From a virus: a stretch of 64,000 nt of DNA. The position numbers and the translations under genes were made by a program. Shown in pieces: positions 9,126 to 18,296 of the stretch (position 1 is the stretch's first letter; every line of letters starts with the position of its first letter). The stretch spans positions 1 through 64,000 of the IMG/VR virus record IMGVR_UViG_3300040771_000133; one strand, given 5' to 3'. Under the pieces are notes generated by a model. It was given only the letters and a program-made list of their open reading frames with translations. It had not been told where the DNA came from and made no database searches.

Positions 9126-10223
9126 TTATAGTACTAGCTCTGATCCATAATTAGAAGAGTAACTATCTGGGTCTTGCATATACCCCGGAACACCACCGTC
9201 TTCAAACTTAGTTTTGCGTAATACTGTCTCTAGTTTTTTCACAGCAGAAGACGTTACTGTTTTAGATATACCACTTAAATCTGTAAATCCTTTTGTTAAT
9301 TCATATAGGTAATACATTTTAGTGTCAAATTCTATTGGGTTAGCAGATCGGCTTTGCATAAACTTGTTTTGAAGTTCACCACTTGAAGGATCTTTAGCTA
9401 CAACTTCTGTCATAGTTTTAAATACCCTATCTTGCAAAGCTTTATTAGTAACCATACCATCTATAATTGGTTTAGGATTATATATAGTATTTTTAATAGA
9501 ATCGTTAATTCTTTCTTGTTCTAATTGTGATTCAACTAAAGATTGCTTATAACGAGCTTTTTCTTGCTCTTCATTTCTTTTTTCAAACTCTTTCAAACTT
9601 TGAGTAGATTCTAAAGCTTCTTCTACAATCATATCTGCACCAAGATCAATTGTTTTTCTAAGATATTTTCTAGCTCTATCTTCAGGTAAACCTTGATTAA
9701 TATAATCTCTTAAAATAATATTTTTAGCAACTTCTAAATTATCATGTAAATACTCTTCATCTATTGAATCTAATTGTAATTGTGTTTGCCTAGATGCAGC
9801 TATCTTTTCAAGATCTAGATTTGAAATATAGTCTTCAAGTTGTTTAGCAGATTGCAGTTCAATTTCTCTTTTAAGAACTCCTACAAAATCATCAGCATTT
9901 TTAATTCCTTCTGAAGATTCTAACGAGGGTATAATTCCTTGCTCAATAAGAACGTCTGAGATGGAAGAATACAAGTTGGAAGAAGAATCATCATCATTAG
10001 AATCATCACCCTCGCTATCATCATCCCCATCTACGCTCTCTGAACTTTCGTCCTCAATAGGTTTATTTTTATCTACAAGCCCATCTGGCTCATTGTTGTC
10101 ATCATCTTCTTCAGAACTATCATCTAAACCACCGTTTATATAATCGTTCATGTCAAAAGGTTCGTCAGTATGTAACTCAGCGTTATCGCTAAATACTGAC
10201 ATCAAATTTAAATCATCTTCCAT
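9126..10223 (-). CDS. Acidic scaffold-like head assembly protein
   Basis: 365 aa. Residues about 25-85 are an extremely acidic low-complexity tract of Asp, Glu and Ser; the rest (about 100-340) is charged, Gln/Glu/Lys-rich and likely coiled-coil or helical. This two-part design and the place immediately upstream of the capsid gene are typical of scaffolding or prohead core proteins. It has its own -7 box and follows the terminator that ends the portal unit. An internal structural role instead of scaffold is possible. Confidence 0.65.
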   Translation of the reverse strand: MEDDLNLMSVFSDNAELHTDEPFDMNDYINGGLDDSSEEDDDNNEPDGLVDKNKPIEDESSESVDGDDDSEGDDSNDDDSSSNLYSSISDVLIEQGIIPSLESSEGIKNADDFVGVLKREIELQSAKQLEDYISNLDLEKIAASRQTQLQLDSIDEEYLHDNLEVAKNIILRDYINQGLPEDRARKYLRKTIDLGADMIVEEALESTQSLKEFEKRNEEQEKARYKQSLVESQLEQERINDSIKNTIYNPKPIIDGMVTNKALQDRVFKTMTEVVAKDPSSGELQNKFMQSRSANPIEFDTKMYYLYELTKGFTDLSGISKTVTSSAVKKLETVLRKTKFEDGGVPGYMQDPDSYSSNYGSELVL

Positions 10224-10245
10224 AATTCTTCCATTTTATAAAGTA

Positions 10246-10253
10246 CAAAGGTA
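10246..10253 (-). promoter_or_regulatory. -7 box TACCTTTG before the scaffold-like gene
   Basis: Minus-strand TACCTTTG fits the Bacteroidota -7 consensus TAnnTTTG. It lies 23 bases before the ATG at 10223 and directly after the terminator hairpin at 10265-10311. The longer string TACCTTTGTA recurs at the 21053 site. The -33 partner is not clear. Confidence 0.6.
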
Positions 10254-10264
10254 CGGCTTTTAAA

Positions 10265-10311
10265 CTGCATATCCAATATAATTTTAATATATTTATATTG
10301 GATATATGCAG
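10265..10311 (-). terminator. Hairpin terminator after the portal gene
   Basis: Long inverted repeat with arms starting CTGCATAT and ending CCAATA, separated by an AT-rich loop, with a two-base bulge. On the minus strand it is followed by TTTAAAA. It sits immediately after the portal stop and before the next promoter. Confidence 0.7.
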
Positions 10312-10325
10312 CGTAATAGCATTTA

Positions 10326-12725
10326 TTATTTACTTGTAGATTTTTTAGCTATCCTAGATATAGCGTTAGATTCTTTTTTAAGCTCAACATTGTCAGAATG
10401 TTTAACCATATCCTGATTAAGAGCTTTCATCTTAATTACCATATCATCTTTTTGTTTAGCAATATCTAATTGAAATTTCTCGCGATCTAACGGTGATTCA
10501 ATACCATCATCTGTGCCAGTTTCTTCTATATCTCCGCTATGAGCTAATTCAGCTATATAGCGTTTAGTTGCATCATCTCTCAAGTCTTTAGCTTCTTGTA
10601 AAACCATAAGTTTATCTTGAGTAACTTTAGCTTCAGCATTAGCAGCCTGTTGAGTTTCATTAGCAGCTTGTGAAGATTCTTGTTGACGTTGATGAACTTG
10701 TTCCTCAGCATCTTCCAATCGTCTTCTCATATCTGATAACGAAGGGCTAAAGTATATATCCATGATAGTAGACATAGTTCCACCATTCTGAATAAAAGCT
10801 TGTGCATTTTGTTTAATCATTTGTTCAAGTTCAGCAGTTTTAGAACTAGTTGTAATAACTAATCCATAATCGCATTCTGAGAATGACTCTCCGTCCATAT
10901 TTAAAATCTCAATAGATTGATCATCTAATATATTTTGAACTTTCTTATTTTTACCTTTAAGAGCAATTTTAGCTGTTTCTAAAAAGCATTCTAACACTCT
11001 AATTTTACAGTTGTCATGAGACATGAACCAATACTCTGTAATATGAGATGATTGATTTACAGCTCTCTCTACACCACCGACAGTTTCTCTATTTTCAACT
11101 TGACCCTGTCTTTGTGCAGATACTCCAGCAATCTCACCCATTTCCATCTTGATGAATTCAAGTAATTGTATATGTTGTTGAATATAAGCTCCAGTTTCCA
11201 TATCCATTACTCTACCACCTTGAGTATTCATTGATCCAGCTAACTTACCTGTAGAAGCACCTTGATTACCTTCTTTAAATGAATCTATTACAGCAATCTT
11301 ATTAACTACTGCAAAGTGCATCCATTTATCTATTTCCCAGTTTTCAGGAACTTTAGCAATATCTAATTCAAATATTTTACCGTAGTTAGTAGCAATAGCC
11401 TTATTAAGTCTATCCCAAATTACATCATACATGTATTGATAGTTTTTACATCTATCAACTAATGATACTGCTTCAGATTGATTAGTATTATAAACTTGAC
11501 CTACTATACCAGCATGACATTTAGACGGATTAAGCAATGTGTTGTATTGAACTTTTCTAGGTCTGATATTTAAGAATATATCTTTACCAATCTTAGTACC
11601 TTCCCAGAATTCATTAACCCACATTTCCTTAACTTCTTCACCCATATCTTTATCTGCAATATATTCTTCAGAAGCTATTTTATATTGCTCTTCTCCAAAC
11701 TCGTCATAGTATTTAACTTTCTTAATAAGTTTTACAGATCGCCAATACATTCTAAGAACTCTGATGTTACCACTAGCGTCAGTATAGTTAGATCCAAATA
11801 CGTGACCGTTAATTTCAGCCATGTTAAATATAGTATCGTAAGTACCTTCAGAAGATCCTAGCTTATCACCAAACAATACGTGGTTATTTTGATCATCAGA
11901 GTATTCACCTTTAGTACCAGTAGTATCGTAGTCAATGATATAATCTATATCCTGAGGTTTAAGCTCATCGTGAAAGTAATCTATAATTTTTCCAGGAGAC
12001 CAGTGGTCCTCAATAATAATAATTGTAGAATCTTCTATTCTATCAGAGTTACCACTTTTAACAGTATAAACTTTAAGTGGATTTAATTTAGTAAGTACAG
12101 GTTCGTCTTGAACTATATCACATTGGTAAATCTCTTCACCCATAATTAAAGCATCTTTAAAACCGGATGAAAATAAATTGTCAAAGCGTTGCTCTTGAGA
12201 ATAATGTTTAAGTATTTGACTACCCATTTTCTCACGCATATCTTGCCAACTATACTTCATGTACTTTTCTAAATCTTTCAATTTAGCTTCTAATTCTTTA
12301 TCAGCATATCCATTTTGATACAACTCTTGAAGCTTTTCAAATAAAAACTTTTTCTTATCCTCTTCTTTCATTGTAATAGCATCCGGATTAGTTACTACAA
12401 GCGAGTAATCAAACCTTCGTTTAATTTCTTCACCTACTAATAAGTCAATCTTAGGTACTATAATTGGATGATGTGGTAAATTGTCAGGAACATAACTAGC
12501 TTCAATTTGACTAGGGTTAACTACATTAGATAAATCTCTAATATCAACTTTCCCATTATACAAATTAAGATTAATTACTTTATTTTTTAAACTCTTTCTA
12601 ACATCAGCATTGTTATAGAACGAATGGGTATCACCATACATTAAACAGTCCTGCCTCCATTGTTTATTTTTCTTAGCGTACGGTAGACGTTGTCTAGGCA
12701 ACTTTGAAGTATGTCTTGTATCCAT
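10326..12725 (-). CDS. Portal protein (crAss-like)
   Basis: 799 aa, the size of crAss-like portals. The stretch GVSAQRQGQVENRETVGGVE near residue 545 is a signature I associate with this family; N-terminal positions carry basic residues and an LLVGEEIKRR-like segment near 85; the C-terminal 150 residues are Gln/Ala/Glu-rich and helical, fitting the barrel. Role: dodecameric channel at the capsid vertex through which DNA is packaged and ejected, docking the terminase. It lies between terminase and scaffold and is flanked by its own promoter box and terminator. Confidence 0.85.
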   Translation of the reverse strand: MDTRHTSKLPRQRLPYAKKNKQWRQDCLMYGDTHSFYNNADVRKSLKNKVINLNLYNGKVDIRDLSNVVNPSQIEASYVPDNLPHHPIIVPKIDLLVGEEIKRRFDYSLVVTNPDAITMKEEDKKKFLFEKLQELYQNGYADKELEAKLKDLEKYMKYSWQDMREKMGSQILKHYSQEQRFDNLFSSGFKDALIMGEEIYQCDIVQDEPVLTKLNPLKVYTVKSGNSDRIEDSTIIIIEDHWSPGKIIDYFHDELKPQDIDYIIDYDTTGTKGEYSDDQNNHVLFGDKLGSSEGTYDTIFNMAEINGHVFGSNYTDASGNIRVLRMYWRSVKLIKKVKYYDEFGEEQYKIASEEYIADKDMGEEVKEMWVNEFWEGTKIGKDIFLNIRPRKVQYNTLLNPSKCHAGIVGQVYNTNQSEAVSLVDRCKNYQYMYDVIWDRLNKAIATNYGKIFELDIAKVPENWEIDKWMHFAVVNKIAVIDSFKEGNQGASTGKLAGSMNTQGGRVMDMETGAYIQQHIQLLEFIKMEMGEIAGVSAQRQGQVENRETVGGVERAVNQSSHITEYWFMSHDNCKIRVLECFLETAKIALKGKNKKVQNILDDQSIEILNMDGESFSECDYGLVITTSSKTAELEQMIKQNAQAFIQNGGTMSTIMDIYFSPSLSDMRRRLEDAEEQVHQRQQESSQAANETQQAANAEAKVTQDKLMVLQEAKDLRDDATKRYIAELAHSGDIEETGTDDGIESPLDREKFQLDIAKQKDDMVIKMKALNQDMVKHSDNVELKKESNAISRIAKKSTSK

Positions 12726-12750
12726 ATTTTGTTTTAAATTATTTAACTTA

Positions 12751-12758
12751 CAAATATA
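12751..12758 (-). promoter_or_regulatory. -7 box TATATTTG before the portal gene
   Basis: Minus-strand TATATTTG fits TAnnTTTG and lies 26 bases before the portal ATG, just after the terminator hairpin at 12766-12814. This is the second terminator-then-promoter pair in the head-gene block. Confidence 0.55.
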
Positions 12759-12765
12759 CTAAATA

Positions 12766-12814
12766 AAACAGCTTATTCAATTTAATTATATAATTATTTT
12801 AAAATAAGCTGTTT
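12766..12814 (-). terminator. Hairpin terminator after the terminase gene
   Basis: Perfect 12-bp inverted repeat AAACAGCTTATT / AATAAGCTGTTT around a 25-base AT-rich loop; on the minus strand it runs into a T-rich stretch. It closes the terminase transcript. Confidence 0.8.
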
Positions 12815-12828
12815 ATAGTAATAGCTAA

Positions 12829-15072
12829 TTATGATTTATAGTTTTTTGAGAAAAATGGATCGTTGGCTGCATTTCGTATTACTTTACCACCGTTAGCTTT
12901 AGCACTTTGCGTACGTTTGACTCTATCTTCTCTTAGTAAGAATAACATACCTGCGGCAGATACCCTATCGAAGTTTCCATCAGGATTCCAAGCTATACAT
13001 TCTTCCATATAAGCTAATGATCTAATTCTATGCAAGTTTAAACGTTCATCATCGTCATCACCGTGGGCTTTAGTTTGCATCCATTGTGCTTGCAATAATC
13101 TTCCCCACTTATTTATCTCTTTATTAGCATGCGTACCTTTAGCTTTGTTACCATATAAATTGGTAGCTTTTACCATATCCATATCTTTAAGGATCTGTGG
13201 AACATCTGATAAATAATGTAAACAATTCTTTGCATCAAAGTAACTAAACAAACCTTTAAGGTTGCTCTCATAATTTGCTTCAGCATTATAGAACTTTAAC
13301 ATTCTTAATGCTATTTCATACGCATCATTAGCTAATCTAGGTCTACCAGAGTATTCAGCTACTATACGATCTGTAAATAGATCGAATACTATTATACTAA
13401 ATAACGATGTACCAGTGTCAGCATCAATAGGGTCAATTCCCGCTATATACCTACCTCTAACTATTACACCATCTGCATTCTTACGAGGCATCTCAAATAT
13501 TTCTAATGCTCCAGTTTTATCACCCTCAGAAGATGCATACGATCTAAGTGGAACTTTATCTGGATTTAATTTCCATATAACTGTTCCTTCAGCATCTAAT
13601 ATTAATTCTCCTAAGTAATGTTCTGCTAACCAAGTCTCCCTCTTAGGACCAATCGATTCTAAGTATTCTTTTATATCAGCTACAGGAAATACCGTTCCTT
13701 CAGTACGCATAATAGCGTCTTGAGGTGTAATAGGTTCCTCAGCTTTCTTTTGTGTAATGGCTTTAGGATCTTGAGAGTTGTATTTAATCTTATATCTACC
13801 TGTCTCAATTTCAAATAAAGCTTTAATTACATCCGGTTCACCTGTTACCTCATCATAACAATTATTACGATTTAAATAACCTCCCCAGAAAAATCCACAT
13901 AAAGTTTCACCATTAACATTTCTATCAAATACATTTGGTATACCATAAACTTCGTAAGCTTGTGGTGTATAAAATAGTTTTTCAGAACCTTCAAAAGATC
14001 CTCCTTCTACTCCACCCGTTCCACCTGCGAGCATGAATCCAAACGATGTTCCACCATCTTCTACCGCTTTTAAGTTTACCGTCCAAGCTTTCTCTAGATT
14101 AGGAAACAAACCATCTTCTTCATAATGAATAAGTGGCCCCCTAATACCTCTTGCCTTATCCGGATTATCTTTCAGCGATATACCGTGTACAGAAGACAAT
14201 AATCCCTTACGTACACCATACTCATCTTTGTATCCTAACTGTATCTCTAATGTACTACCCGCTCTATCGACAGTTCTAATTCTAGGCATAGGTGTAGCTT
14301 CCGCTATCCAGTCTAAAGTATCTACTACCTTACCCCATATACCTTTATCACCAGCAAGGAAAGTTTTCTCTGATGCCAAGTGAAAGTTAGGGTTACCAGA
14401 TCCAGGATATACATACATATTACAAGGTGATATAGCTCCCATCTTAAATGAGAAACCTACACCCCTAGTTTTTAGCAGTTTACCATGTAGTCCACCATCT
14501 CTAGCTTGTTGCATGTAGTGATAGAATAAGTAATCTCCTAACCAAGGTTTTGGAAACTTCCTTACACGTTCACCTTTTCTTTTAGCAGATGTACTTTCAG
14601 ACTTAACTTCCTGCACTAACCAAATAGGTGAGTAATTCCAATAGAAGTATAACTGTCCTGAAATCCATTCACCATCCGACTCTCTAACTAAACCGTGCTT
14701 CCATCTACGTAGTTCTTCTACCCAGAATTGAGCATAGTCTGATGTTGGATTAGCATTTGGAGTTATGTTAGTGTACTTACCATTCTTGTCATAGAATATA
14801 GCTCTTTCCCTAAAGAAATCCATATCCTCCAGTATATGAGGTTCTGTTAAGTTTACATTAATTCTACCATCATTATAATAGTTTGTTTCACGAGGTTTAT
14901 CTTTAGCAAATCCTCGAACTGCTTCTGGTGATATAAGAGTTTGGATAAAAGTTACTGTACTACAATGTTCTAGTACTTTATCATATATTTCTTTAGATAA
15001 CTCACCATCAACTAGTAAATCTTTATACACTGATAATGGAGTTTGATAATCGTTTAAATTACTTAAGTCCAT
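12829..15072 (-). CDS. terL: Terminase large subunit
   Basis: 747 aa, two-domain packaging motor. The ATPase part holds YFYWNYSPI near residue 145 (a crAss-like hallmark), a P-loop-like TRGVGFSFK near 200 that lacks the usual Gly-Lys-Ser, and Walker B LIHYEEDG near 314. The nuclease part has GIDPIDAD near 544 and further Asp residues (YFDAKN, about 630) fitting an RNase H-like fold. It cuts concatemers and drives DNA into the prohead through the portal. The start overlaps the end of the chaperonin gene by 10 bases. No separate small subunit was identified. Confidence 0.88.
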   Translation of the reverse strand: MDLSNLNDYQTPLSVYKDLLVDGELSKEIYDKVLEHCSTVTFIQTLISPEAVRGFAKDKPRETNYYNDGRINVNLTEPHILEDMDFFRERAIFYDKNGKYTNITPNANPTSDYAQFWVEELRRWKHGLVRESDGEWISGQLYFYWNYSPIWLVQEVKSESTSAKRKGERVRKFPKPWLGDYLFYHYMQQARDGGLHGKLLKTRGVGFSFKMGAISPCNMYVYPGSGNPNFHLASEKTFLAGDKGIWGKVVDTLDWIAEATPMPRIRTVDRAGSTLEIQLGYKDEYGVRKGLLSSVHGISLKDNPDKARGIRGPLIHYEEDGLFPNLEKAWTVNLKAVEDGGTSFGFMLAGGTGGVEGGSFEGSEKLFYTPQAYEVYGIPNVFDRNVNGETLCGFFWGGYLNRNNCYDEVTGEPDVIKALFEIETGRYKIKYNSQDPKAITQKKAEEPITPQDAIMRTEGTVFPVADIKEYLESIGPKRETWLAEHYLGELILDAEGTVIWKLNPDKVPLRSYASSEGDKTGALEIFEMPRKNADGVIVRGRYIAGIDPIDADTGTSLFSIIVFDLFTDRIVAEYSGRPRLANDAYEIALRMLKFYNAEANYESNLKGLFSYFDAKNCLHYLSDVPQILKDMDMVKATNLYGNKAKGTHANKEINKWGRLLQAQWMQTKAHGDDDDERLNLHRIRSLAYMEECIAWNPDGNFDRVSAAGMLFLLREDRVKRTQSAKANGGKVIRNAANDPFFSKNYKS

Positions 15073-16523
15073 AGTCGTTCGTGTAATATTACTGCGTTAG
15101 TTGATAATATAGTTTTAGCTATAGATACTGAATTCTCTAAAGCATATCTTGTAACTTTAAGTGGATCAATTATATTTAATTCAAACATTGAGTTTAATTT
15201 ATCGTAAACATATCCGTTCTCTATAATTGTATTATTTGGAGATTTTAAACTATTGTATAATGCACGATCTAGCAAAGGTAAAGTTCTGCCTAAATTGCTA
15301 GATGCAATTTTAACTAAAGCTATACCACCACCTTCAACAATTCCTTCTTCTAATGCGCAACCTACAGCTAATACTGCATCATCATACCTGTCTTTACGTT
15401 CTTTCATTTCTAATTCAGATATGGCTCCAACTTTAATGATACTTATTTTACTTGATAAGTTTTCCATTCTAAGTTTGATAGCTTCTTGTTCATGCTGACT
15501 GAGATCGTCAGACACAAATTGTTCACCAAGCATATTTACATAAGGTGTAATATCAATGTCAGGATGTTTAACTAATACAGTGTTGTTTTTAGATACCTTA
15601 ATTGACTCCAATTTACCTAAGTAATGTAATGTATACGATTTAGTAAGATCGTTGATTATAGTAGCTCCTGTGAGATCTGAGATGTCTCTTAATAGATCTT
15701 CACGATGTTGGCTATAACCTGGTGACTTAACTACACATATATTTAACTTATTGCCAGCCGCATTTGTCTCTAATATACGCAATGTAGATTCATTAACGTG
15801 TTCTGTAATTATAACTACATTATGATTAGCTTCAGCAATCTCTTGTAGTATTGACTCAAATGGTTTGAGTGTTGTAAGCTTACCACTTATAATAATAACA
15901 TGAGGGTTAGTAAAGTTACATTCAGCTCTCTCAGGAGTATTGATAAAGTGTTTAGAAAAGTATGATACTGGAAATGTCATTCCATTAACTAGTTCTAGCT
16001 TATCTTCAGAACCGGTTCCTTCTTCTACTTTAACTACATCAGCATGATTAAAAGCCATCTGAATAACATTCCCAATCGCCATATCATTATTAGCAGATAT
16101 GCTTGCAACATATTTAATTTCATCTCTCTTTAACTCTTTTGAGTTATCTTTTAAATGTTTAAGTACTTTAGGTATAATCTCATCAAATGCTTTGTTAACA
16201 TCGTGTGAGTCAAAATCTTTTAGATTGTTTATAAAAGCTGCAGCAAGTACAGTTGCGGTTGTAGTTCCGTCTCCAGCTTTGTCAACAGTTAGTTCAGCTA
16301 CTTCTTTTACCATCTGAGCTCCTATATTTTCAATAGGATCTTTAAGGTATATAGCTCTAGCTACTGATACACCATCTTTAGTTACTGTAGATTTACCATA
16401 GTCATCTGTAATAATAACTGTACGACCTTTTGGTCCCATAGTAGAAGCTACAGCATCTCTAAGTTTGTTTACACCAGCTATTAGTTTATTTCTAGCTTCT
16501 TCTTTAAAATATATTTCTTCCAT
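15063..16523 (-). CDS. groEL: GroEL-like chaperonin
   Basis: 486 aa from the ATG at 16523 (an upstream in-frame start would overlap the preceding gene by about 80 bases). Group I chaperonin hallmarks are clear: TMGPKGR at 28-34, GDGTTTATV at 84-92, and ALEEGIVEGGG in the last third. It is shorter than bacterial GroEL (about 545) and has no Gly-Gly-Met tail. Such rings fold proteins in an ATP-driven cycle; in phages they can assist capsid or tail proteins. It is translationally linked to terL, and a GroES-like gene lies 1.1 kb upstream in the same operon. Whether it forms a double ring is unknown. Confidence 0.9.
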   Translation of the reverse strand: MEEIYFKEEARNKLIAGVNKLRDAVASTMGPKGRTVIITDDYGKSTVTKDGVSVARAIYLKDPIENIGAQMVKEVAELTVDKAGDGTTTATVLAAAFINNLKDFDSHDVNKAFDEIIPKVLKHLKDNSKELKRDEIKYVASISANNDMAIGNVIQMAFNHADVVKVEEGTGSEDKLELVNGMTFPVSYFSKHFINTPERAECNFTNPHVIIISGKLTTLKPFESILQEIAEANHNVVIITEHVNESTLRILETNAAGNKLNICVVKSPGYSQHREDLLRDISDLTGATIINDLTKSYTLHYLGKLESIKVSKNNTVLVKHPDIDITPYVNMLGEQFVSDDLSQHEQEAIKLRMENLSSKISIIKVGAISELEMKERKDRYDDAVLAVGCALEEGIVEGGGIALVKIASSNLGRTLPLLDRALYNSLKSPNNTIIENGYVYDKLNSMFELNIIDPLKVTRYALENSVSIAKTILSTNAVILHERLWT

Positions 16524-16524
16524 A

Positions 16525-17091
16525 TTAATCAAATTTAAGACCATCTTCAAACAATCCAAAAGTTTTAGCCCCTTTACTCTTACCAGCGTTATCTCTAATT
16601 TCACTAACTACTTCTTTGTATGCAGCTTTTAAGTTACGCATAATCTCAGGTAAACCTTTATTAGCAGCTACAATCATTGGTAGTGTAGTAACTGTACCAC
16701 CGTTAGCAGATCTCTCAGCTAATAGCTCTCCAGTAGATCTCAAATACTGAGATGTTTCATTTACTGATATTAAAGATGACTTATATAACTTAGATATTAC
16801 AGTTTCAGTTTTATCGTTATAGAAATCAATCGCATTTTGCATAACTTCATCTACTTTCCAGGTTTGGTCTAAACCAATTACCTTTACAAGCTCTTTAGTA
16901 CGTTCTGCGTTATCTGTGATTGATACATAATCTGACCTGACATCTGCGTAGTAATATATAAATAGCATCTCTTTAAATGCAGTTTCTTTTGTACGACTTT
17001 TATCCCGTTTAAGAATTACCTTAAAAGGCAAAAGCCCCCATGCTAATTCATTAACTTGGAGGCTAAAATCTTTCATTTCAAATAACTTCAT
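16525..17091 (-). CDS. Hypothetical protein between chaperonin and membrane protein, 188 aa
   Basis: Mixed helical protein with an N-terminal MKLFEMKDFSLQVNELAWGL, a basic segment KRDKSRTKE, and a conserved-looking middle about residues 60-130. I recall similar proteins in crAss-like phages near terminase, without known function. One base separates it from the chaperonin start and it overlaps the upstream membrane gene by one base, so it is in the same operon. It may be a packaging or assembly factor, by position only. Confidence 0.6.
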   Translation of the reverse strand: MKLFEMKDFSLQVNELAWGLLPFKVILKRDKSRTKETAFKEMLFIYYYADVRSDYVSITDNAERTKELVKVIGLDQTWKVDEVMQNAIDFYNDKTETVISKLYKSSLISVNETSQYLRSTGELLAERSANGGTVTTLPMIVAANKGLPEIMRNLKAAYKEVVSEIRDNAGKSKGAKTFGLFEDGLKFD

Positions 17092-17459
17092 TATGCTACT
17101 ACTTCAGTTTTAGGTTTGCTTTTATATCGCCTAGGCTTCTTAGTTACTTCAACAGGTGTTGCAGGTGTAACAGGTGTAGGTTCTGTATACTTACAACCCG
17201 CATCATTAAGTTTATCTGTCAGAGCATTTTCTAAGATATTAATCCTACCGTTTGAAGCTCTTAAAGCTTTTTGCATAAAAGCTAATAGGTCTAAACCATT
17301 ATCTCTTTCACACTTATATTTATAAGCTAATGATAAAGCTACTGCTGTTAATGTGCAAGCTGCACTTACTATCAATGATCCACCTTGTGATACAGCAATT
17401 GCTGATATAGCTACGAACGTACCTGTAACTCCTAGTACTAATTTATTTGTATCTTTCAT
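17091..17459 (-). CDS. Holin-like small membrane protein
   Basis: 122 aa with two hydrophobic segments at about residues 7-24 and 28-46 separated by a short turn, followed by a charged region, a Pro/Thr-rich linker and a strongly basic end (KKPRRYKSKPK). Two membrane passes plus a charged tail fit holins, which open the inner membrane for lysis at the end of infection. No lysin gene is next to it, so this is a candidate only. Confidence 0.5.
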   Translation of the reverse strand: MKDTNKLVLGVTGTFVAISAIAVSQGGSLIVSAACTLTAVALSLAYKYKCERDNGLDLLAFMQKALRASNGRINILENALTDKLNDAGCKYTEPTPVTPATPVEVTKKPRRYKSKPKTEVVA

Positions 17460-17460
17460 A

Positions 17461-17643
17461 TTATTCCTTTATAATTTCAGGAACGATCGCTTCGTCACCT
17501 TTTGATTTAATATATTCCTTGATAAACTCAAGCGCATGATTAATTAATGCTGAATCTTTGATTGCATATGATCCTTTTGCTGAACCTACGTTAACAGCTT
17601 GTTCTAGTACGCTTACTGCTTGAGCAATTGTAAATTCTCCCAT
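17461..17643 (-). CDS. Small hypothetical protein, 60 aa
   Basis: Short, mostly helical and acidic; no recognised motif. Gaps of one base on both sides place it in the same operon as the GroES-like gene and the holin-like gene. Confidence 0.5.
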   Translation of the reverse strand: MGEFTIAQAVSVLEQAVNVGSAKGSYAIKDSALINHALEFIKEYIKSKGDEAIVPEIIKE

Positions 17644-17644
17644 C

Positions 17645-18001
17645 TTATTTATATTTAGCTTTTAAAAATCTATCTTCGATTAGTGCAAATGTGTAACCTT
17701 CAAACTCAATTGGGTCAATCTTAACTTGCATTTGTGTTTGGTATGCGTCTACCGTTTCAGTTTTAACTGGAACCATTAGTTTTTCAATATCAACTAGTAC
17801 TTCGTCATTTTTATTAACTGATAAGACATTAGCTCCAGTAGCAATAACATACTGTCTATCTGACAGTACATTCTCAGACAATACTAGTGCACCATCTGCA
17901 TCTAAACTATTTAAACTAATAAGTACCTTACTGAATAATGGTACAATTGTAATTCTTTTAGAAAGCTCTAACGCTTCCTCTTTCGTAATTTTCTTACTCA
18001 T
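17645..18001 (-). CDS. groES: GroES-like co-chaperonin
   Basis: 118 aa. After a short N-terminal extension, RITIVPLFSKVLISL matches the first strand of GroES, followed by a mobile-loop-sized segment (about 35-45) with a hydrophobic GALVLSE, then VIATGANV and NKNDEVLVD, which match the GxVxxxGxG and GDxV strands, and a C-terminal FALIEDRFLKAKYK like the last GroES strand. Bacterial GroES is about 97 aa. Placed upstream of the groEL-like gene in one operon, it likely caps that ring. Recognition is by pattern, so less sure than groEL. Confidence 0.65.
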   Translation of the reverse strand: MSKKITKEEALELSKRITIVPLFSKVLISLNSLDADGALVLSENVLSDRQYVIATGANVLSVNKNDEVLVDIEKLMVPVKTETVDAYQTQMQVKIDPIEFEGYTFALIEDRFLKAKYK

Positions 18002-18296
18002 TTTTAACTTTGTTTAATTTATGATATTCTGTAAACCTCTCACTACGCTTTCTATGATTAGAAAGTATTCCGTATGTACAATAAACTTTACCTATATACT
18101 TATATATAAAATTTGTTTTTAATTCATTAAAATCTTCTTCCGACTCTACTGAGCTTACATCCATATTTACAATAGTATGTTTAGTAAACTTATATGGTGA
18201 ATTTACAATCTTATTTACAATACTATCTTGTAAGTTGAATTTTAAACCAACTCTATGTATTAACATCTTTACAGCAGTATCATCAATGTTATCCAT
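17994..18296 (-). CDS. Hypothetical protein, 100 aa
   Basis: Basic, helical small protein without a recognised motif; its end overlaps the start of the GroES-like gene by eight bases and its start overlaps the upstream gene by eight, a tight operon pattern. Function unknown. Confidence 0.55.
   Translation of the reverse strand: MDNIDDTAVKMLIHRVGLKFNLQDSIVNKIVNSPYKFTKHTIVNMDVSSVESEEDFNELKTNFIYKYIGKVYCTYGILSNHRKRSERFTEYHKLNKVKNE

Noticed and set aside
9961-10143. Ser-rich plus-strand frame
   Set aside because: It mirrors the acidic GAT/GAA-rich tract of the scaffold-like gene on the other strand.
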